Below, one piece after another: positions 18,401 through 26,822 of a stretch of 64,000 bases of DNA. Origin of the DNA: Kineosporia babensis (GTDB taxonomy: Bacteria > Actinomycetota > Actinomycetes > Actinomycetales > Kineosporiaceae); contig NZ_JAJOMB010000014.1 in NCBI RefSeq assembly GCF_021129305.1, forward strand, positions 177,362-241,361. Reading direction: 5' to 3'. The translations under genes and the position numbers were made by a program. Below the pieces are notes generated by a model. It searched no databases. It was given only the letters and a program-made list of their open reading frames with translations, and was not told the DNA's origin. The number at the start of each line of letters is the position of its first letter. Position 1 is the stretch's first letter.

Positions 18401-19378
18401 GTGGCGGTGACCAGGAATGATGTGGCAAGAGTGGCGGGAGTGTCCACCGCGGTCGTCTCCTATGTCCTGAACGACGGCCCGCGGCCGGTGTCCGCGGCGG
18501 CGAAAGCGCGTGTCCTGGCGGCTGTCGAAGAGCTGAACTACCGGCCTGACGGGGTGGCGCGCACCCTGGCGGCCGGGCGTAGCCGGACGGTAGGGCTGGT
18601 CGTGCCGGACGTGAGCATGCCCTACTTCGCCACGGGGGCCCAGGAAATCACTCAGGAAGCCGCCCGGCGTGGATATCAGGTGCTGGTGGCCACCACCGGC
18701 TGGGATCTGGAGGCCGAGCGGCGGCAGTTGCTGGCGTTGGCCGAGCGCCGGGTCGAAGCACTGATCTTGATGAGTGTCGATCCGACGCAGGGCGACGAGT
18801 TCCTGGGGAAACTGGGTGCTCCGGTGGTGGTCGTGGACCGTCCTGGGGTGGCCCTGGACGGCGCCGAAGCGGTTACTGCGCATCTGCTGGAGCACGGTCA
18901 CCGGCGGGTCGGTTACATCGGTGGGCGGGCAGACCTGGTGGTCAGCCAGCGGCGGGAACAGGGCTGGCGAGCTGGTCTGAGGGCCGGGGGGATCCGCTCT
19001 GCCACATCGTGGATCACGCGGGGGCCGTATACCGAGCAGGGCGGGTACGACGCGGTCGATGTGCTGCTGAAGGCTCCGGCCCGGTGCACCGCGCTGTTCG
19101 CCGAGAACGATGTGCAGGCGCTCGGGGCGCTGCGGCGGCTGCGTGAACTGGGACGGCAGGTCCCGGGCGATATCGCCGTGGCCACCCTCGACTCCTCCAG
19201 CCTGGCCCGGTTCTCCAGCCCTTCGCTGACCGCTCTGGAGCAGCCGCACCGCAAGATGGGTACTCGCACCCTGGACGTGGGGCTGGGTGGTGAGCCACTC
19301 GTCCATCGGATCGATGTGCAGGGGTTCGAGCTGGTGCGGCGGGAGTCGTGCGGATGCCGCAGCACCGATGAAGCTTGA
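18401..19378 (+). CDS. LacI-family transcriptional regulator
   Basis: The 325-residue protein begins at GTG 18401 (VAVTRNDVARVAGVSTAVVS); longer in-frame starts would add about 38 residues with no homology pattern. The LacI helix-turn-helix is complete (DVARVAGVSTAVVSYVLNDG), followed by the hinge VARTLAAGRSRTVGLVVPD. The periplasmic-binding-like effector domain shows FAENDVQALGALRRL and the ending VRRESCGCR, as in many family members. It probably senses a sugar. Its target is not evident; the amidohydrolase downstream is the nearest codirectional gene. Confidence 0.92.
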   Translation: MAVTRNDVARVAGVSTAVVSYVLNDGPRPVSAAAKARVLAAVEELNYRPDGVARTLAAGRSRTVGLVVPDVSMPYFATGAQEITQEAARRGYQVLVATTGWDLEAERRQLLALAERRVEALILMSVDPTQGDEFLGKLGAPVVVVDRPGVALDGAEAVTAHLLEHGHRRVGYIGGRADLVVSQRREQGWRAGLRAGGIRSATSWITRGPYTEQGGYDAVDVLLKAPARCTALFAENDVQALGALRRLRELGRQVPGDIAVATLDSSSLARFSSPSLTALEQPHRKMGTRTLDVGLGGEPLVHRIDVQGFELVRRESCGCRSTDEA

Positions 19379-19450
19379 TCTGCTTCAATCAACACGGCTG
19401 AAACACTTCCCTGACCGGATTGGCAACCAGTTGGCCCTAGCGTCCGCGAT

Positions 19451-21010
19451 ATGACCACCGAGCACGATTCTCCGCGCGCCCCGCTGGCCGGAATCGGCGA
19501 TCAGGACCACCGCTTCGACGATTGCGGCCGCCCCGTCCCGGCTGTCGGACTGGGCCGCCGATCTCTGTTGGCGGCGGTGGGCGCAGGGGCAGCCGCCGGC
19601 CTCACCCTGGGTACGCCGGAGATGGCGGCCGCGGCGCCGCGGGTTGCCGGAACCAGGAAGAAGACTTCTCGCGGGCACTACCTGATCAAGGGCGCCGCCC
19701 TGGTCAGCGTCGATCCGGAGATCGGCAACCGGGCCAAGGCCGACATCGAGGTGAAGGACGGCACGATCGTCGCCGTCGGCGCGAGCCTGAAAGCCCGCGG
19801 TGCCAAGGTGATCGACGCATCGCGGATGATCGCGACGCCCGGTTTCATCGAGACGCATTACCACATGTGGAGTGCACTGGGCCGGAACTTCGTCAGCGAA
19901 GGCTTCGAGTACTTCGCAGCAAAGTCCGCAACCGTGGCTGCCTATCAGCCGGACGACTTCTACGACAGCGTTCTTCTCGGGCTGGTCGAGGCGGCCGGGG
20001 CGGGCATCACTACGGTCAACAACTGGGCCCACAATGTCCGTGGCCCTAAATTCGCCGATGCTGAACTGCAGGCCCACGCCGACGGTCTGGTGCGGGCGCG
20101 CTACTCCTACGGCCACAAGGACGGCCAGCCCGGCACCCAACTGATCGACTTCGCCGACATCGACCGGGTGCAGCGCCAGTGGTTCGGCAAGAAGTCGCCC
20201 TTCGACGGCCTGGTCCACCTCGGCGTGAACCTGCGTGGCCCGGGTCAACTGGAGACGTTCCACGCCGAGATGAAGGAGGCGCTGAAGCGCAAGCTGCCCG
20301 TTTCCGTCCACTCCGGACAGGGCCCGACCACTGCTGTGCACGCCGCCGACATCAAGAAGATGGGCTACCTCGGCCCGGACTTCCTGCTGTGCCATGCCCT
20401 TCCGTTCGACGAGGCCGACCGGCAGGCGATGGTGAGTACCGGCGCACCGGTCAGCTTCTCCCCGCACTCGGAACTTCGCCTGGGTACGGCCGGTGGCTTC
20501 CACGGACAGTTGCTGAAGATGGCCCACGCGGGCATCACCGTCTCGCTGTCGTTCGACGCCTCGTCCCTGGCCCCGATCAACATGTTCGAGTCGATGAATC
20601 TGACCTGGAACCTGGGCATCCCGTACATCGGTACCGACACCGAGAAGCTGCCCGCGATCGTCTTCGGGCAGGTGATCGAGATGGCCACGATCAACGGCGC
20701 CAAAGCTCTTGGCCTGGAAAAGGTCACCGGCTCGATCACTCCGGGCAAGCGGGCCGACATCGTGCTGGTGCGGGCCGATGACATCAACATCGCCCCGATC
20801 GGTGACCTGGAGTCGACCCTGGTGCGCTCGGCCACTCCGGCCAACATCGACACCGTCATGATCGACGGACGGATCGTGAAACAGCACCGGGAGACCACCA
20901 GCCACGACGTGAGCAAGGTGGTCCGCAATGCGGCGGCCGCTGCCCACGCGGTACGTACCCGGGCCGGCGGCACCCTCACGCCGGTCAGTTCGGCGGTGCC
21001 GCGCTTCTGA
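19451..21010 (+). CDS. Tat-exported amidohydrolase
   Basis: This 519-residue metal-dependent hydrolase of the amidohydrolase superfamily carries a twin-arginine signal (GRRSLLAAVGAGAAAG) ending near AAAAP, so it should act outside the membrane. The catalytic domain has the first metal motif ETHYHMW (H136, H138), the later VHSGQG and SFSPHSE segments, and the metal Asp in SLSFDAS. The C-terminal beta-sandwich contains PGKRADIVLV. The FDAS form resembles cytosine-deaminase/chlorohydrolase-type members, but the substrate is unknown. A strong hairpin follows the gene. Confidence 0.88.
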   Translation: MTTEHDSPRAPLAGIGDQDHRFDDCGRPVPAVGLGRRSLLAAVGAGAAAGLTLGTPEMAAAAPRVAGTRKKTSRGHYLIKGAALVSVDPEIGNRAKADIEVKDGTIVAVGASLKARGAKVIDASRMIATPGFIETHYHMWSALGRNFVSEGFEYFAAKSATVAAYQPDDFYDSVLLGLVEAAGAGITTVNNWAHNVRGPKFADAELQAHADGLVRARYSYGHKDGQPGTQLIDFADIDRVQRQWFGKKSPFDGLVHLGVNLRGPGQLETFHAEMKEALKRKLPVSVHSGQGPTTAVHAADIKKMGYLGPDFLLCHALPFDEADRQAMVSTGAPVSFSPHSELRLGTAGGFHGQLLKMAHAGITVSLSFDASSLAPINMFESMNLTWNLGIPYIGTDTEKLPAIVFGQVIEMATINGAKALGLEKVTGSITPGKRADIVLVRADDINIAPIGDLESTLVRSATPANIDTVMIDGRIVKQHRETTSHDVSKVVRNAAAAAHAVRTRAGGTLTPVSSAVPRF

Positions 21011-21115
21011 TCCCGGAAACGTGAAAGGGACGTCCCGGTGGCTGAGACCACGACCGGGACAAGGGTTGAAGGCGCTCCTCCTCGGTGCGCCTGAAGGGTC
21101 CTCGCCACGCACCAT

Positions 21116-21155
21116 CTGAGGGTGCTGACCGGATGTTCCCGGGCAGCACCCTCAG
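21116..21155. terminator. Bidirectional terminator hairpin
   Basis: CTGAGGGTGCTG (21116-21127) and CAGCACCCTCAG (21144-21155) form a perfect 12-bp stem with a 16-nt loop, followed by AGTTTCT. It lies between the convergent amidohydrolase and MFS genes. Confidence 0.8.
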
Positions 21156-21160
21156 AGTTT

Positions 21161-22477
21161 CTAGGCCGGGGTCTTCGCCATCTCGGCGTTGACCCGCTCG
21201 CGCTCGGCCTTGCCCCAGGTCTCGGGCGTGGCCAGGATTCCGGCCAGGCCGATCAGGGCAGCGGCTAGGTAGAGCAGGGAGGCGCCGGGCCAGCCCAGCC
21301 AGCCGACCGCGGCCGCGGCCAGCAGCGGCGCGAAACCACCGATGGACGCTGCGAGCTGGTACCCGAGAGAGGCTCCCGAGGTGCGGGTGGACGTCTTGAA
21401 CTGCTCGGTCAGCAGTGATCCCTGGGTGCCGGTGAGTGAGGCGTGGATGATGCCGATACCGAAGACGAACACGAAGGCGATCAGGAAGGTGTTGCCGGTG
21501 TTGGTGAGCAGGTACATCGGGAAGGCGAACAGCACGGCCGCGCTACAGCCGACGATGTAGATCGGGCGCCGGCCGATCCGGTCGGTCAGGGCACCCGCGG
21601 CGAAGGTGACGAATACGGCCAGGATGCTGGCGGCAGTGATCGCGTTCAGGGCGGCGCCGCGCTGGTCGGGATTGCGGTCGGAGATGTAGCTGAGCAGGTA
21701 GGTAGCGGTGGAGTAGTAGGCGAACGACTCCACCACCCGTAGGGCGATGACGCGGGTGATCGCGCCCTTGTCCCGGGTGACGGCCTTGGCCAGTGGGTTC
21801 TTCTCGGTCTTGCCGGACTCCAGGGCCTCCTGGAACTCGGGAGACTCCGAGAGTTTGGAGCGCACGATCAGCGCGGCGATCACCAGGACGGCGCTGAGCA
21901 GGAACGGCACCCGCCAGCGCCAGTCGCCTTCGAGCTGGGTGCTGGCTGCGAAAACCGCGCTGGCCAGGGCGATACCGACCGGGTTGCCGGCCTGGGGGAT
22001 GGCGGCGTACATGCCGCGGCGGTTGGCCGGGGCGTGCTCGTAGGCCATCGTGACGGCGCCTCCCCATTCGGCGCCGAAGGCCAGGCCCTGGATCAGGCGC
22101 AGGGCGACCAGCAGCAGCGGGGCCAGCACGCCGACCTGGGCGAAGGTGGGCAGCAGTCCGATCGCGAAGGTGGCCAGGCCCATCACGATCATCGCGGTGA
22201 CCAGGACGGGTTTACGGCCGTAGCGGTCGCCGAGATAGCCGCCCAGAGCGCCACCGAGCGGTCGCATCAGGAAGCCGACGGCGAGCGTGGCGAAGGAGAG
22301 CAGGGTACCGATGAAGGGGTCGGTCTGCTGGAAGAAGACAGCGTTGAAGTAGAGCGCGGAAGCGGTTCCGTACGAGATGAAGTCGTAGTTCTCGACGCTG
22401 GTGCCGAAGGCCGCGGCGATCGCGGTCTTCTTCCGGTCGGGTGAACCGTGCAGCGAGTTCGGGGTGCTCGTCGACAT
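21161..22477 (-). CDS. MFS transporter, MHS (metabolite:H+ symporter) family
   Basis: This 438-residue, 12-span transporter opens with AAAFGTSVENYDFISYGTAS, typical of the MHS family (the GTxxEWYDFxxYG motif). It has GGYLGDRYGRKPVLV (the A-motif GxLxDRxGRK) and RLIQGLAFGAEWGGA. MHS members import organic acids, betaine or similar solutes with protons. It is the last gene of a minus-strand operon with ribokinase and RpiB-like genes, which suggests a polyol or sugar acid as substrate. That is inference. Confidence 0.92.
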   Translation of the reverse strand: MSTSTPNSLHGSPDRKKTAIAAAFGTSVENYDFISYGTASALYFNAVFFQQTDPFIGTLLSFATLAVGFLMRPLGGALGGYLGDRYGRKPVLVTAMIVMGLATFAIGLLPTFAQVGVLAPLLLVALRLIQGLAFGAEWGGAVTMAYEHAPANRRGMYAAIPQAGNPVGIALASAVFAASTQLEGDWRWRVPFLLSAVLVIAALIVRSKLSESPEFQEALESGKTEKNPLAKAVTRDKGAITRVIALRVVESFAYYSTATYLLSYISDRNPDQRGAALNAITAASILAVFVTFAAGALTDRIGRRPIYIVGCSAAVLFAFPMYLLTNTGNTFLIAFVFVFGIGIIHASLTGTQGSLLTEQFKTSTRTSGASLGYQLAASIGGFAPLLAAAAVGWLGWPGASLLYLAAALIGLAGILATPETWGKAERERVNAEMAKTPA

Positions 22478-22510
22478 GGGATCCTCTTTGATCGGGGGCA
22501 GGCCGGATCA

Positions 22511-22535
22511 CCCCACGGCACCTTCTGCGGTGGGG
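22511..22535 (-). other. Intercistronic hairpin before the MFS gene
   Basis: CCCCACGGCA (22511-22520) and TGCGGTGGGG (22526-22535) form a 10-bp stem with one mismatch and a 5-nt loop. It lies in the 76-bp gap between the RpiB-like stop and the MFS start. It could be an attenuator or an mRNA-processing element. Confidence 0.4.
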
Positions 22536-22553
22536 GAGCCGGTCTCGGGGGGA

Positions 22554-23003
22554 TTAGGGGGTGAGTTGGTCCAGGGCGTTGAGCTTGGCCACGCGGCGAC
22601 GGGTGTCCTCGTCGTCGTCGAAGACCGCGCCGAGGAATTCTTCGACGATGTCCTTGACCAGGGCGTGCGGGACCAGCCAGGCGCCCATCGCGATCACGTT
22701 GGCGTCGTCGTGCTCGACCGCCTGGTGCGCGGAGTATGGCTCGTGGGCCAGGCCGCAACGGATTCCGGGGATCTTGTTGGCGGCCATGATGGCGCCGGCG
22801 CCGGTTCCGCAGACCAGTACTGCCCGATCGGCGCGCCCGTCCAGGACGGGTGCGCAGGTGGCCTGGGTGATGTCGGGGAAGTCGACCGGGTCGGTGTTGT
22901 CGGTGCCGCAGTCGATGATGTCGTGGCCGAGTGTCTCGATCACTTCTCGGACCCGCTGTTTCAGCGGGAATCCGGCGTGATCTGCTCCGAGAGCGATTCT
23001 CAA
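22554..23003 (-). CDS. rpiB: RpiB/LacA/LacB-family sugar-phosphate isomerase
   Basis: This 149-residue isomerase probably interconverts ribose 5-phosphate and ribulose 5-phosphate or a related aldose/ketose phosphate pair. Family motifs are GADHAGFPLKQ at the N-terminus, the active-site Cys loop VLVCGTGAGAIMAANKIPG, and EHDDANVIAMGAWLV. The start overlaps the ribokinase stop by 4 bp (ATGA). The kinase-isomerase pairing fits use of a free pentose or pentose-like sugar that is phosphorylated and then isomerised. An allose- or other 6-phosphate substrate cannot be excluded. Confidence 0.9.
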   Translation of the reverse strand: MRIALGADHAGFPLKQRVREVIETLGHDIIDCGTDNTDPVDFPDITQATCAPVLDGRADRAVLVCGTGAGAIMAANKIPGIRCGLAHEPYSAHQAVEHDDANVIAMGAWLVPHALVKDIVEEFLGAVFDDDEDTRRRVAKLNALDQLTP

Positions 23004-23935
23004 GGTGTTCCTCCTGCGTGCTGAACAGCGAAATGGGGGACGAGCGGCGCGACTTGCGCGCGGGTCGGGATGGATGGTGAGGCCCCGGCTCGGGTGACGG
23101 CCTGCGCGCCGGCGGCCGTTGCCCAGGCCAGGCGTTCGGTCTGGGGGAGGTGAGCCAGGGCGGCGTAGTAGCCGGTGAAGGTGTCGCCTGCGGCCGTGGT
23201 GTCGACGGCCTGCACCCGGGGTGCGGGGTGGACCGTGCGTTCGTGGCCGTCGCTGAGCAGGGCACCGTCGGCGCCCAGGGTGCAGACGACGGTGACGCCG
23301 AGCAGGCGGGCCAGCCGGTCGATCAGATTTCCGGATCCGCTGGGCAGCTCCAGAACATCGGCCAGGGAGCGTAGTTCGCCTTCGTTCACGATGACGACGT
23401 CCAGGTCGGACGGTATCTCGGCGCGGTCGGCCGGGGCCGGGGCTGCGTTCCAGATCACCGAGGCACCCTTGTCTCGGGCGATGCTCGCGGCCCGGGCGGT
23501 GGTCGCGGCCGGGATCTCGTTCTGCAGCAGCACCACGTCGCCGGGGTTCAGGTCGGCCAGATGGGTCTCCAGACTCGCCGCACCAAGCTCGTCATTGGCT
23601 CCGGCCACCACCAGAATGTGGTTCTCGGCGTCGTCCGAGACCACCACCAGTGCCTCGCCGGTCGCCGCGTCGGCGCGCGCGATCCGTTGCACGTCGACCC
23701 CACCCGCAGACAGGTCGTCCACGATCCGGTGGCCCGCGGCGTCCTTACCTACACAGCCGACCATCACCACCGGTGAGCCGGCGGCCGAGGCGGCGAGCGC
23801 CTGGTTGCCGCCCTTGCCGCCCACACACTGATCCGATCGGTGGGCGGCGATCGTCTGCCCACGGGCCGGCAGGGACAGGACGCGATAGACGGTGTCCAGG
23901 TTGAGGCTGCCGACGACCACGACCCTCGAACTCAT
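23000..23935 (-). CDS. rbsK: Ribokinase (PfkB-family carbohydrate kinase)
   Basis: This 311-residue kinase phosphorylates ribose or a similar sugar at the terminal hydroxyl using ATP. It starts MSSRVVVVGSLNLDTVYRV, has the first PfkB signature GGKGGNQALAASAAG, and the second signature DTTAAGDTFTGYYAALA with the catalytic Asp in AAGD. It is the first gene of the minus-strand rbsK-rpiB-MFS operon, transcribed away from the peptide-type ABC operon. Confidence 0.9.
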   Translation of the reverse strand: MSSRVVVVGSLNLDTVYRVLSLPARGQTIAAHRSDQCVGGKGGNQALAASAAGSPVVMVGCVGKDAAGHRIVDDLSAGGVDVQRIARADAATGEALVVVSDDAENHILVVAGANDELGAASLETHLADLNPGDVVLLQNEIPAATTARAASIARDKGASVIWNAAPAPADRAEIPSDLDVVIVNEGELRSLADVLELPSGSGNLIDRLARLLGVTVVCTLGADGALLSDGHERTVHPAPRVQAVDTTAAGDTFTGYYAALAHLPQTERLAWATAAGAQAVTRAGASPSIPTRAQVAPLVPHFAVQHAGGTP

Positions 23936-24278
23936 TGATGTGCTCCTGTCTCGGGGTGGGCGAAGCGCTGCCGGAGGCGGCGTTGCGACGCCGGTCGGGA
24001 GGCCGCTCTATCTACTCGCGTAGACTAAAAGCCTCTTCCGAAGGATGGCAAGTGCAACCTTCGGGCGGCGGTCCCGGCGTCTCCCTCATGAACAGGGCGT
24101 TTGTGCAGTTTTCCGGGAGCGCGTCGGTCGGTGGGCGATCCCGGGTCCATCACGTTTCGTGATACCTCACTCATTCGCTTTGGAACGTGCCAATGGAACG
24201 TGACAATGGTCCGGCGCGAGGGGGACGAGCGCCCATGACCCTGCACGGCTTCAGCACTCCGAAGAGGACCACCAACCC
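23936..24278. other. Divergent intergenic region
   Basis: This 343-bp gap separates the ribokinase gene (-) from the ABC lipoprotein gene (+) and must carry both promoters. The clearest element is the tandem TGGAACGTGMCAA repeat at 24181-24206. No convincing coding potential is seen. Confidence 0.6.
24181..24206. promoter_or_regulatory. Tandem 13-bp operator-like repeat
   Basis: TGGAACGTGCCAA (24181-24193) is followed directly by TGGAACGTGACAA (24194-24206). Each copy is a near-palindrome around ACGT and matches the perfect palindrome TGGCACGTGCCA found before the FAD protein gene at the other end of this gene group. It lies 73 bp before the ABC lipoprotein start. Confidence 0.55.
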
Positions 24279-25817
24279 ATGTTCCACCGCCCCGGCCGCC
24301 CACGGCGTCCCTTGCTCATTACCGTTCTGGCTGTTTCCGCGCTCGCCCTGAGCGCCTGCTCGGGTTCCTCGGGTGGCTCCGGTTCGGGTGGGACGTCGGA
24401 CAAGACGGACCTCAACCTCGCCGTGGGTGTCCCGCTGAGCGGGTTCTCTCCGCAGGTCATTGGCGATGGTTATGCCCTGCAGTGGATGCAGGCGGCCTAC
24501 GACACCCTGACGTTCGCCGAGGCCGACGGCACGTACTCACCGATGCTGGCCACGCAGTGGGAGTACGACGACTCTCAGACCAAGCTGACGCTGGATCTGC
24601 GGGCCGATGTGAAGTTCAGCGACGGCACGGCCCTGGACGCGGAGGCGGTCAAGAAGAGTCTGGAGGCCACCCGCGACAGCGCCGGTGGATCAGCCTCGGC
24701 GCTGGCCGCCATCGACGAGGTTACGGCCCTCGACGCTGACACCGTGGAGCTGGAGCTCAAGGCGCCCGACCCCAGCCTGATCCGTAGTCTCAGCCAGGTG
24801 GCGGGCATGATCGCCAACCCCAAGAGCGTCGGCACCGACGCCCTGGACGCAGCCCCCGACGGCTCAGGTCCGTACACCCTGGACGCCGACGCCAGTGTGG
24901 CCGGTACCAGCTACGTGCTCCAGAAGAAGGACGACTACTGGAACACCGATCTGTCCCTGCCGTTCCAGAAGATCACCATCCAGTCGATGCCCGACCAGAG
25001 CGCGGTGCTCAACGCCCTGCTCTCCGGCCAGGTCGACTCGTCCTTCATCGTCTCCAGCAACGCCGAGCAGGCCACCGCGCAGGGCCTGACCGTCACCCAG
25101 TACTCCGCGCCCGGCGCCGTCGGGCTGTACCTGTGGGACCGCGACGGCAAGATCGTGCCCGAGCTGAAGGACGTGCGGGTGCGGCAGGCGATCAACCACG
25201 CCATCGACCGCGAGGCCCTGCTCACCGGCGTACGGGCCGGGCACGGCACGGTCACCGAGCAGCTCTTCCGCCCCGACTGGGACTCCTCCGACGAGGCCCT
25301 GAACGCCAGCTACTCCTTCGACCCGGCCAAGGCCAAGGCGCTGCTGAAGGAAGCCGGCTACGAGGACGGCTTCACCGTCGAGATCCTGCAGAACGCCGCC
25401 ATGCCGGAGAACGACCTGGTGGCCCAGATGCTCGCCGACGTCGGCATCACGGTGAAGTGGAAGCCCACCACCAACATCGTCCCGGACATCCAGTCCGGCG
25501 ACACCGGCCTGAGCATCTTCCAGCTCGCCTCCCAGGCCGAATGGCAGTTGGTCACTGCATTCCTGCTGCCGAACTCCCCGTGGAACCCGCTGAAGTCCAC
25601 CGACCCGCAGGTCGAGCAGCTGATCGAGCAGGCCCAGCAGGCCGGTGACGACGCTGCCCGCTCGGCCGCGCTCAAAGAGCTGAACACCTACCTGGTCGAG
25701 CAGGCCTGGTTCGCCCCGTTCTACTTCCTGACCGGCAACTACGCCTCGACCAACGGGGTCACGGTGCAGGCGCCCTACATCAACGTGCCCGCGATCTACG
25801 ACTTCCAGCTGGGCTGA
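24279..25817 (+). CDS. ABC transporter substrate-binding lipoprotein, peptide/nickel (family 5) type
   Basis: This 512-residue protein has a lipoprotein signal (ALALSACSGSS, Cys at about residue 27) and a Gly/Ser-rich spacer. The body is a family 5 (DppA/OppA-like) binding protein: YDTLTFAEADGTYSPMLATQ, VKFSDGTALDAEAVKKSLE, DVRVRQAINHAIDREALL. Together with the CMD and AhpD-like genes downstream it resembles the KPN_01854-type transporter group known from family definitions (TIGR04028-04030), recalled rather than searched. The ligand is unknown. A strong hairpin follows the stop. Confidence 0.9.
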   Translation: MFHRPGRPRRPLLITVLAVSALALSACSGSSGGSGSGGTSDKTDLNLAVGVPLSGFSPQVIGDGYALQWMQAAYDTLTFAEADGTYSPMLATQWEYDDSQTKLTLDLRADVKFSDGTALDAEAVKKSLEATRDSAGGSASALAAIDEVTALDADTVELELKAPDPSLIRSLSQVAGMIANPKSVGTDALDAAPDGSGPYTLDADASVAGTSYVLQKKDDYWNTDLSLPFQKITIQSMPDQSAVLNALLSGQVDSSFIVSSNAEQATAQGLTVTQYSAPGAVGLYLWDRDGKIVPELKDVRVRQAINHAIDREALLTGVRAGHGTVTEQLFRPDWDSSDEALNASYSFDPAKAKALLKEAGYEDGFTVEILQNAAMPENDLVAQMLADVGITVKWKPTTNIVPDIQSGDTGLSIFQLASQAEWQLVTAFLLPNSPWNPLKSTDPQVEQLIEQAQQAGDDAARSAALKELNTYLVEQAWFAPFYFLTGNYASTNGVTVQAPYINVPAIYDFQLG

Positions 25818-25828
25818 GCACCGTCTGC

Positions 25829-25860
25829 CGTGGGGTCGCGTCGTCCGGCGCGACCCCACG
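25829..25860 (+). other. Intercistronic hairpin after the binding-protein gene
   Basis: CGTGGGGTCGCG (25829-25840) pairs perfectly with CGCGACCCCACG (25849-25860) across an 8-nt loop. There is no U tract. Hairpins at this position commonly protect the binding-protein message or partly terminate it, giving more binding protein than permease. Confidence 0.6.
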
Positions 25861-25880
25861 CGGCGTGAAAAAGGTTGACT

Positions 25881-26822
25881 ATGTTCGTATTCCTGGCCCG
25901 GCGCCTGATGTCCGGCTTCGTGCTGGTGGCCGTCGTCGGGTCGCTCACTTTCGTGACGATGAGCCTGTCCGGTACCGACCCGGTGCGGAATCTGCTGGGG
26001 GAGAACGCCACCCAGGAACAGGTCGATGCCCGCGCGGCCCAGCTCGGCCTGGACCGGCCCCTGCCGGAGCGCTACCTGGACTGGGCCGTCAGCGCTGTAC
26101 AGGGTGACCTCGGCACGTCCTGGGTGAACAACGCGAGCGTCTCGCAGGTGATCGGGCAAAGGCTGCCGGTCTCGCTCTCCCTGGTGATCGCCTCCACCCT
26201 GGTCACCGCCCTGGTCAGCGTGGCCCTCGGAATCGCCGCGGCCGTCCGTAAAGGCTTCCTGGACCGGCTGGTTCAGGTACTGGCGGTGGCCGGTTACGCC
26301 CTGCCGAACTTCTGGGTCGCGCTGGTCCTGGTGTCGTTCTTCGCGATCAGCCTGCGCCTGCTGCCCGCCACCGGGTACACGCCACTGACCACTGACCCGG
26401 GGAAATGGGCGCTCGGACTGGTGCTCCCGGTGGCAGCACTGGCGATCGGCACCATCGCCTCCACCACACAACAGGTCAGAGCAGCAACAGTGGACGTCCT
26501 TGAGCACGATTTCGTGCGGACGTTGCGGTCCCGGGGTCTCCCGAGCCGTTCGATCGTCGGCGTGCACGTGCTGCGCAACGCCGCGGGCCCGGCCCTGACC
26601 GTCCTTTCATTGCAGTTCGTCGCCCTGCTGGCCGGAACCGTCGTGATCGAGCGGGTGTTCGCTCTGCCCGGCGTCGGCAGCATGGTGGTCTCCAGCGCCA
26701 CCGCCGGAGACCTGCCCATGGTGCTGGGAATCGTCACCGTCATGGTCGTGGTGGTCGTCGTGGTGAACCTGCTCGTCGACGTCGCCACCGGCTGGCTCAA
26801 CCCGAAGGTGCGTGCCCGATGA
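25881..26822 (+). CDS. ABC transporter permease, DppB type
   Basis: This 313-residue inner-membrane permease of the dipeptide/nickel class opens MFVFLARRLMSGFVLVAVVG. It contains LGLDRPLPERYLDW and the C-terminal permease core (RAATVDVLEHDFVRTLRSRG, then VIERVFALPGVGSMV). The ATG at 25881 has AAAAAGG 6 bp upstream; a TTG two codons earlier is in frame but less likely. It overlaps the next gene by 4 bp. Confidence 0.93.
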   Translation: MFVFLARRLMSGFVLVAVVGSLTFVTMSLSGTDPVRNLLGENATQEQVDARAAQLGLDRPLPERYLDWAVSAVQGDLGTSWVNNASVSQVIGQRLPVSLSLVIASTLVTALVSVALGIAAAVRKGFLDRLVQVLAVAGYALPNFWVALVLVSFFAISLRLLPATGYTPLTTDPGKWALGLVLPVAALAIGTIASTTQQVRAATVDVLEHDFVRTLRSRGLPSRSIVGVHVLRNAAGPALTVLSLQFVALLAGTVVIERVFALPGVGSMVVSSATAGDLPMVLGIVTVMVVVVVVVNLLVDVATGWLNPKVRAR

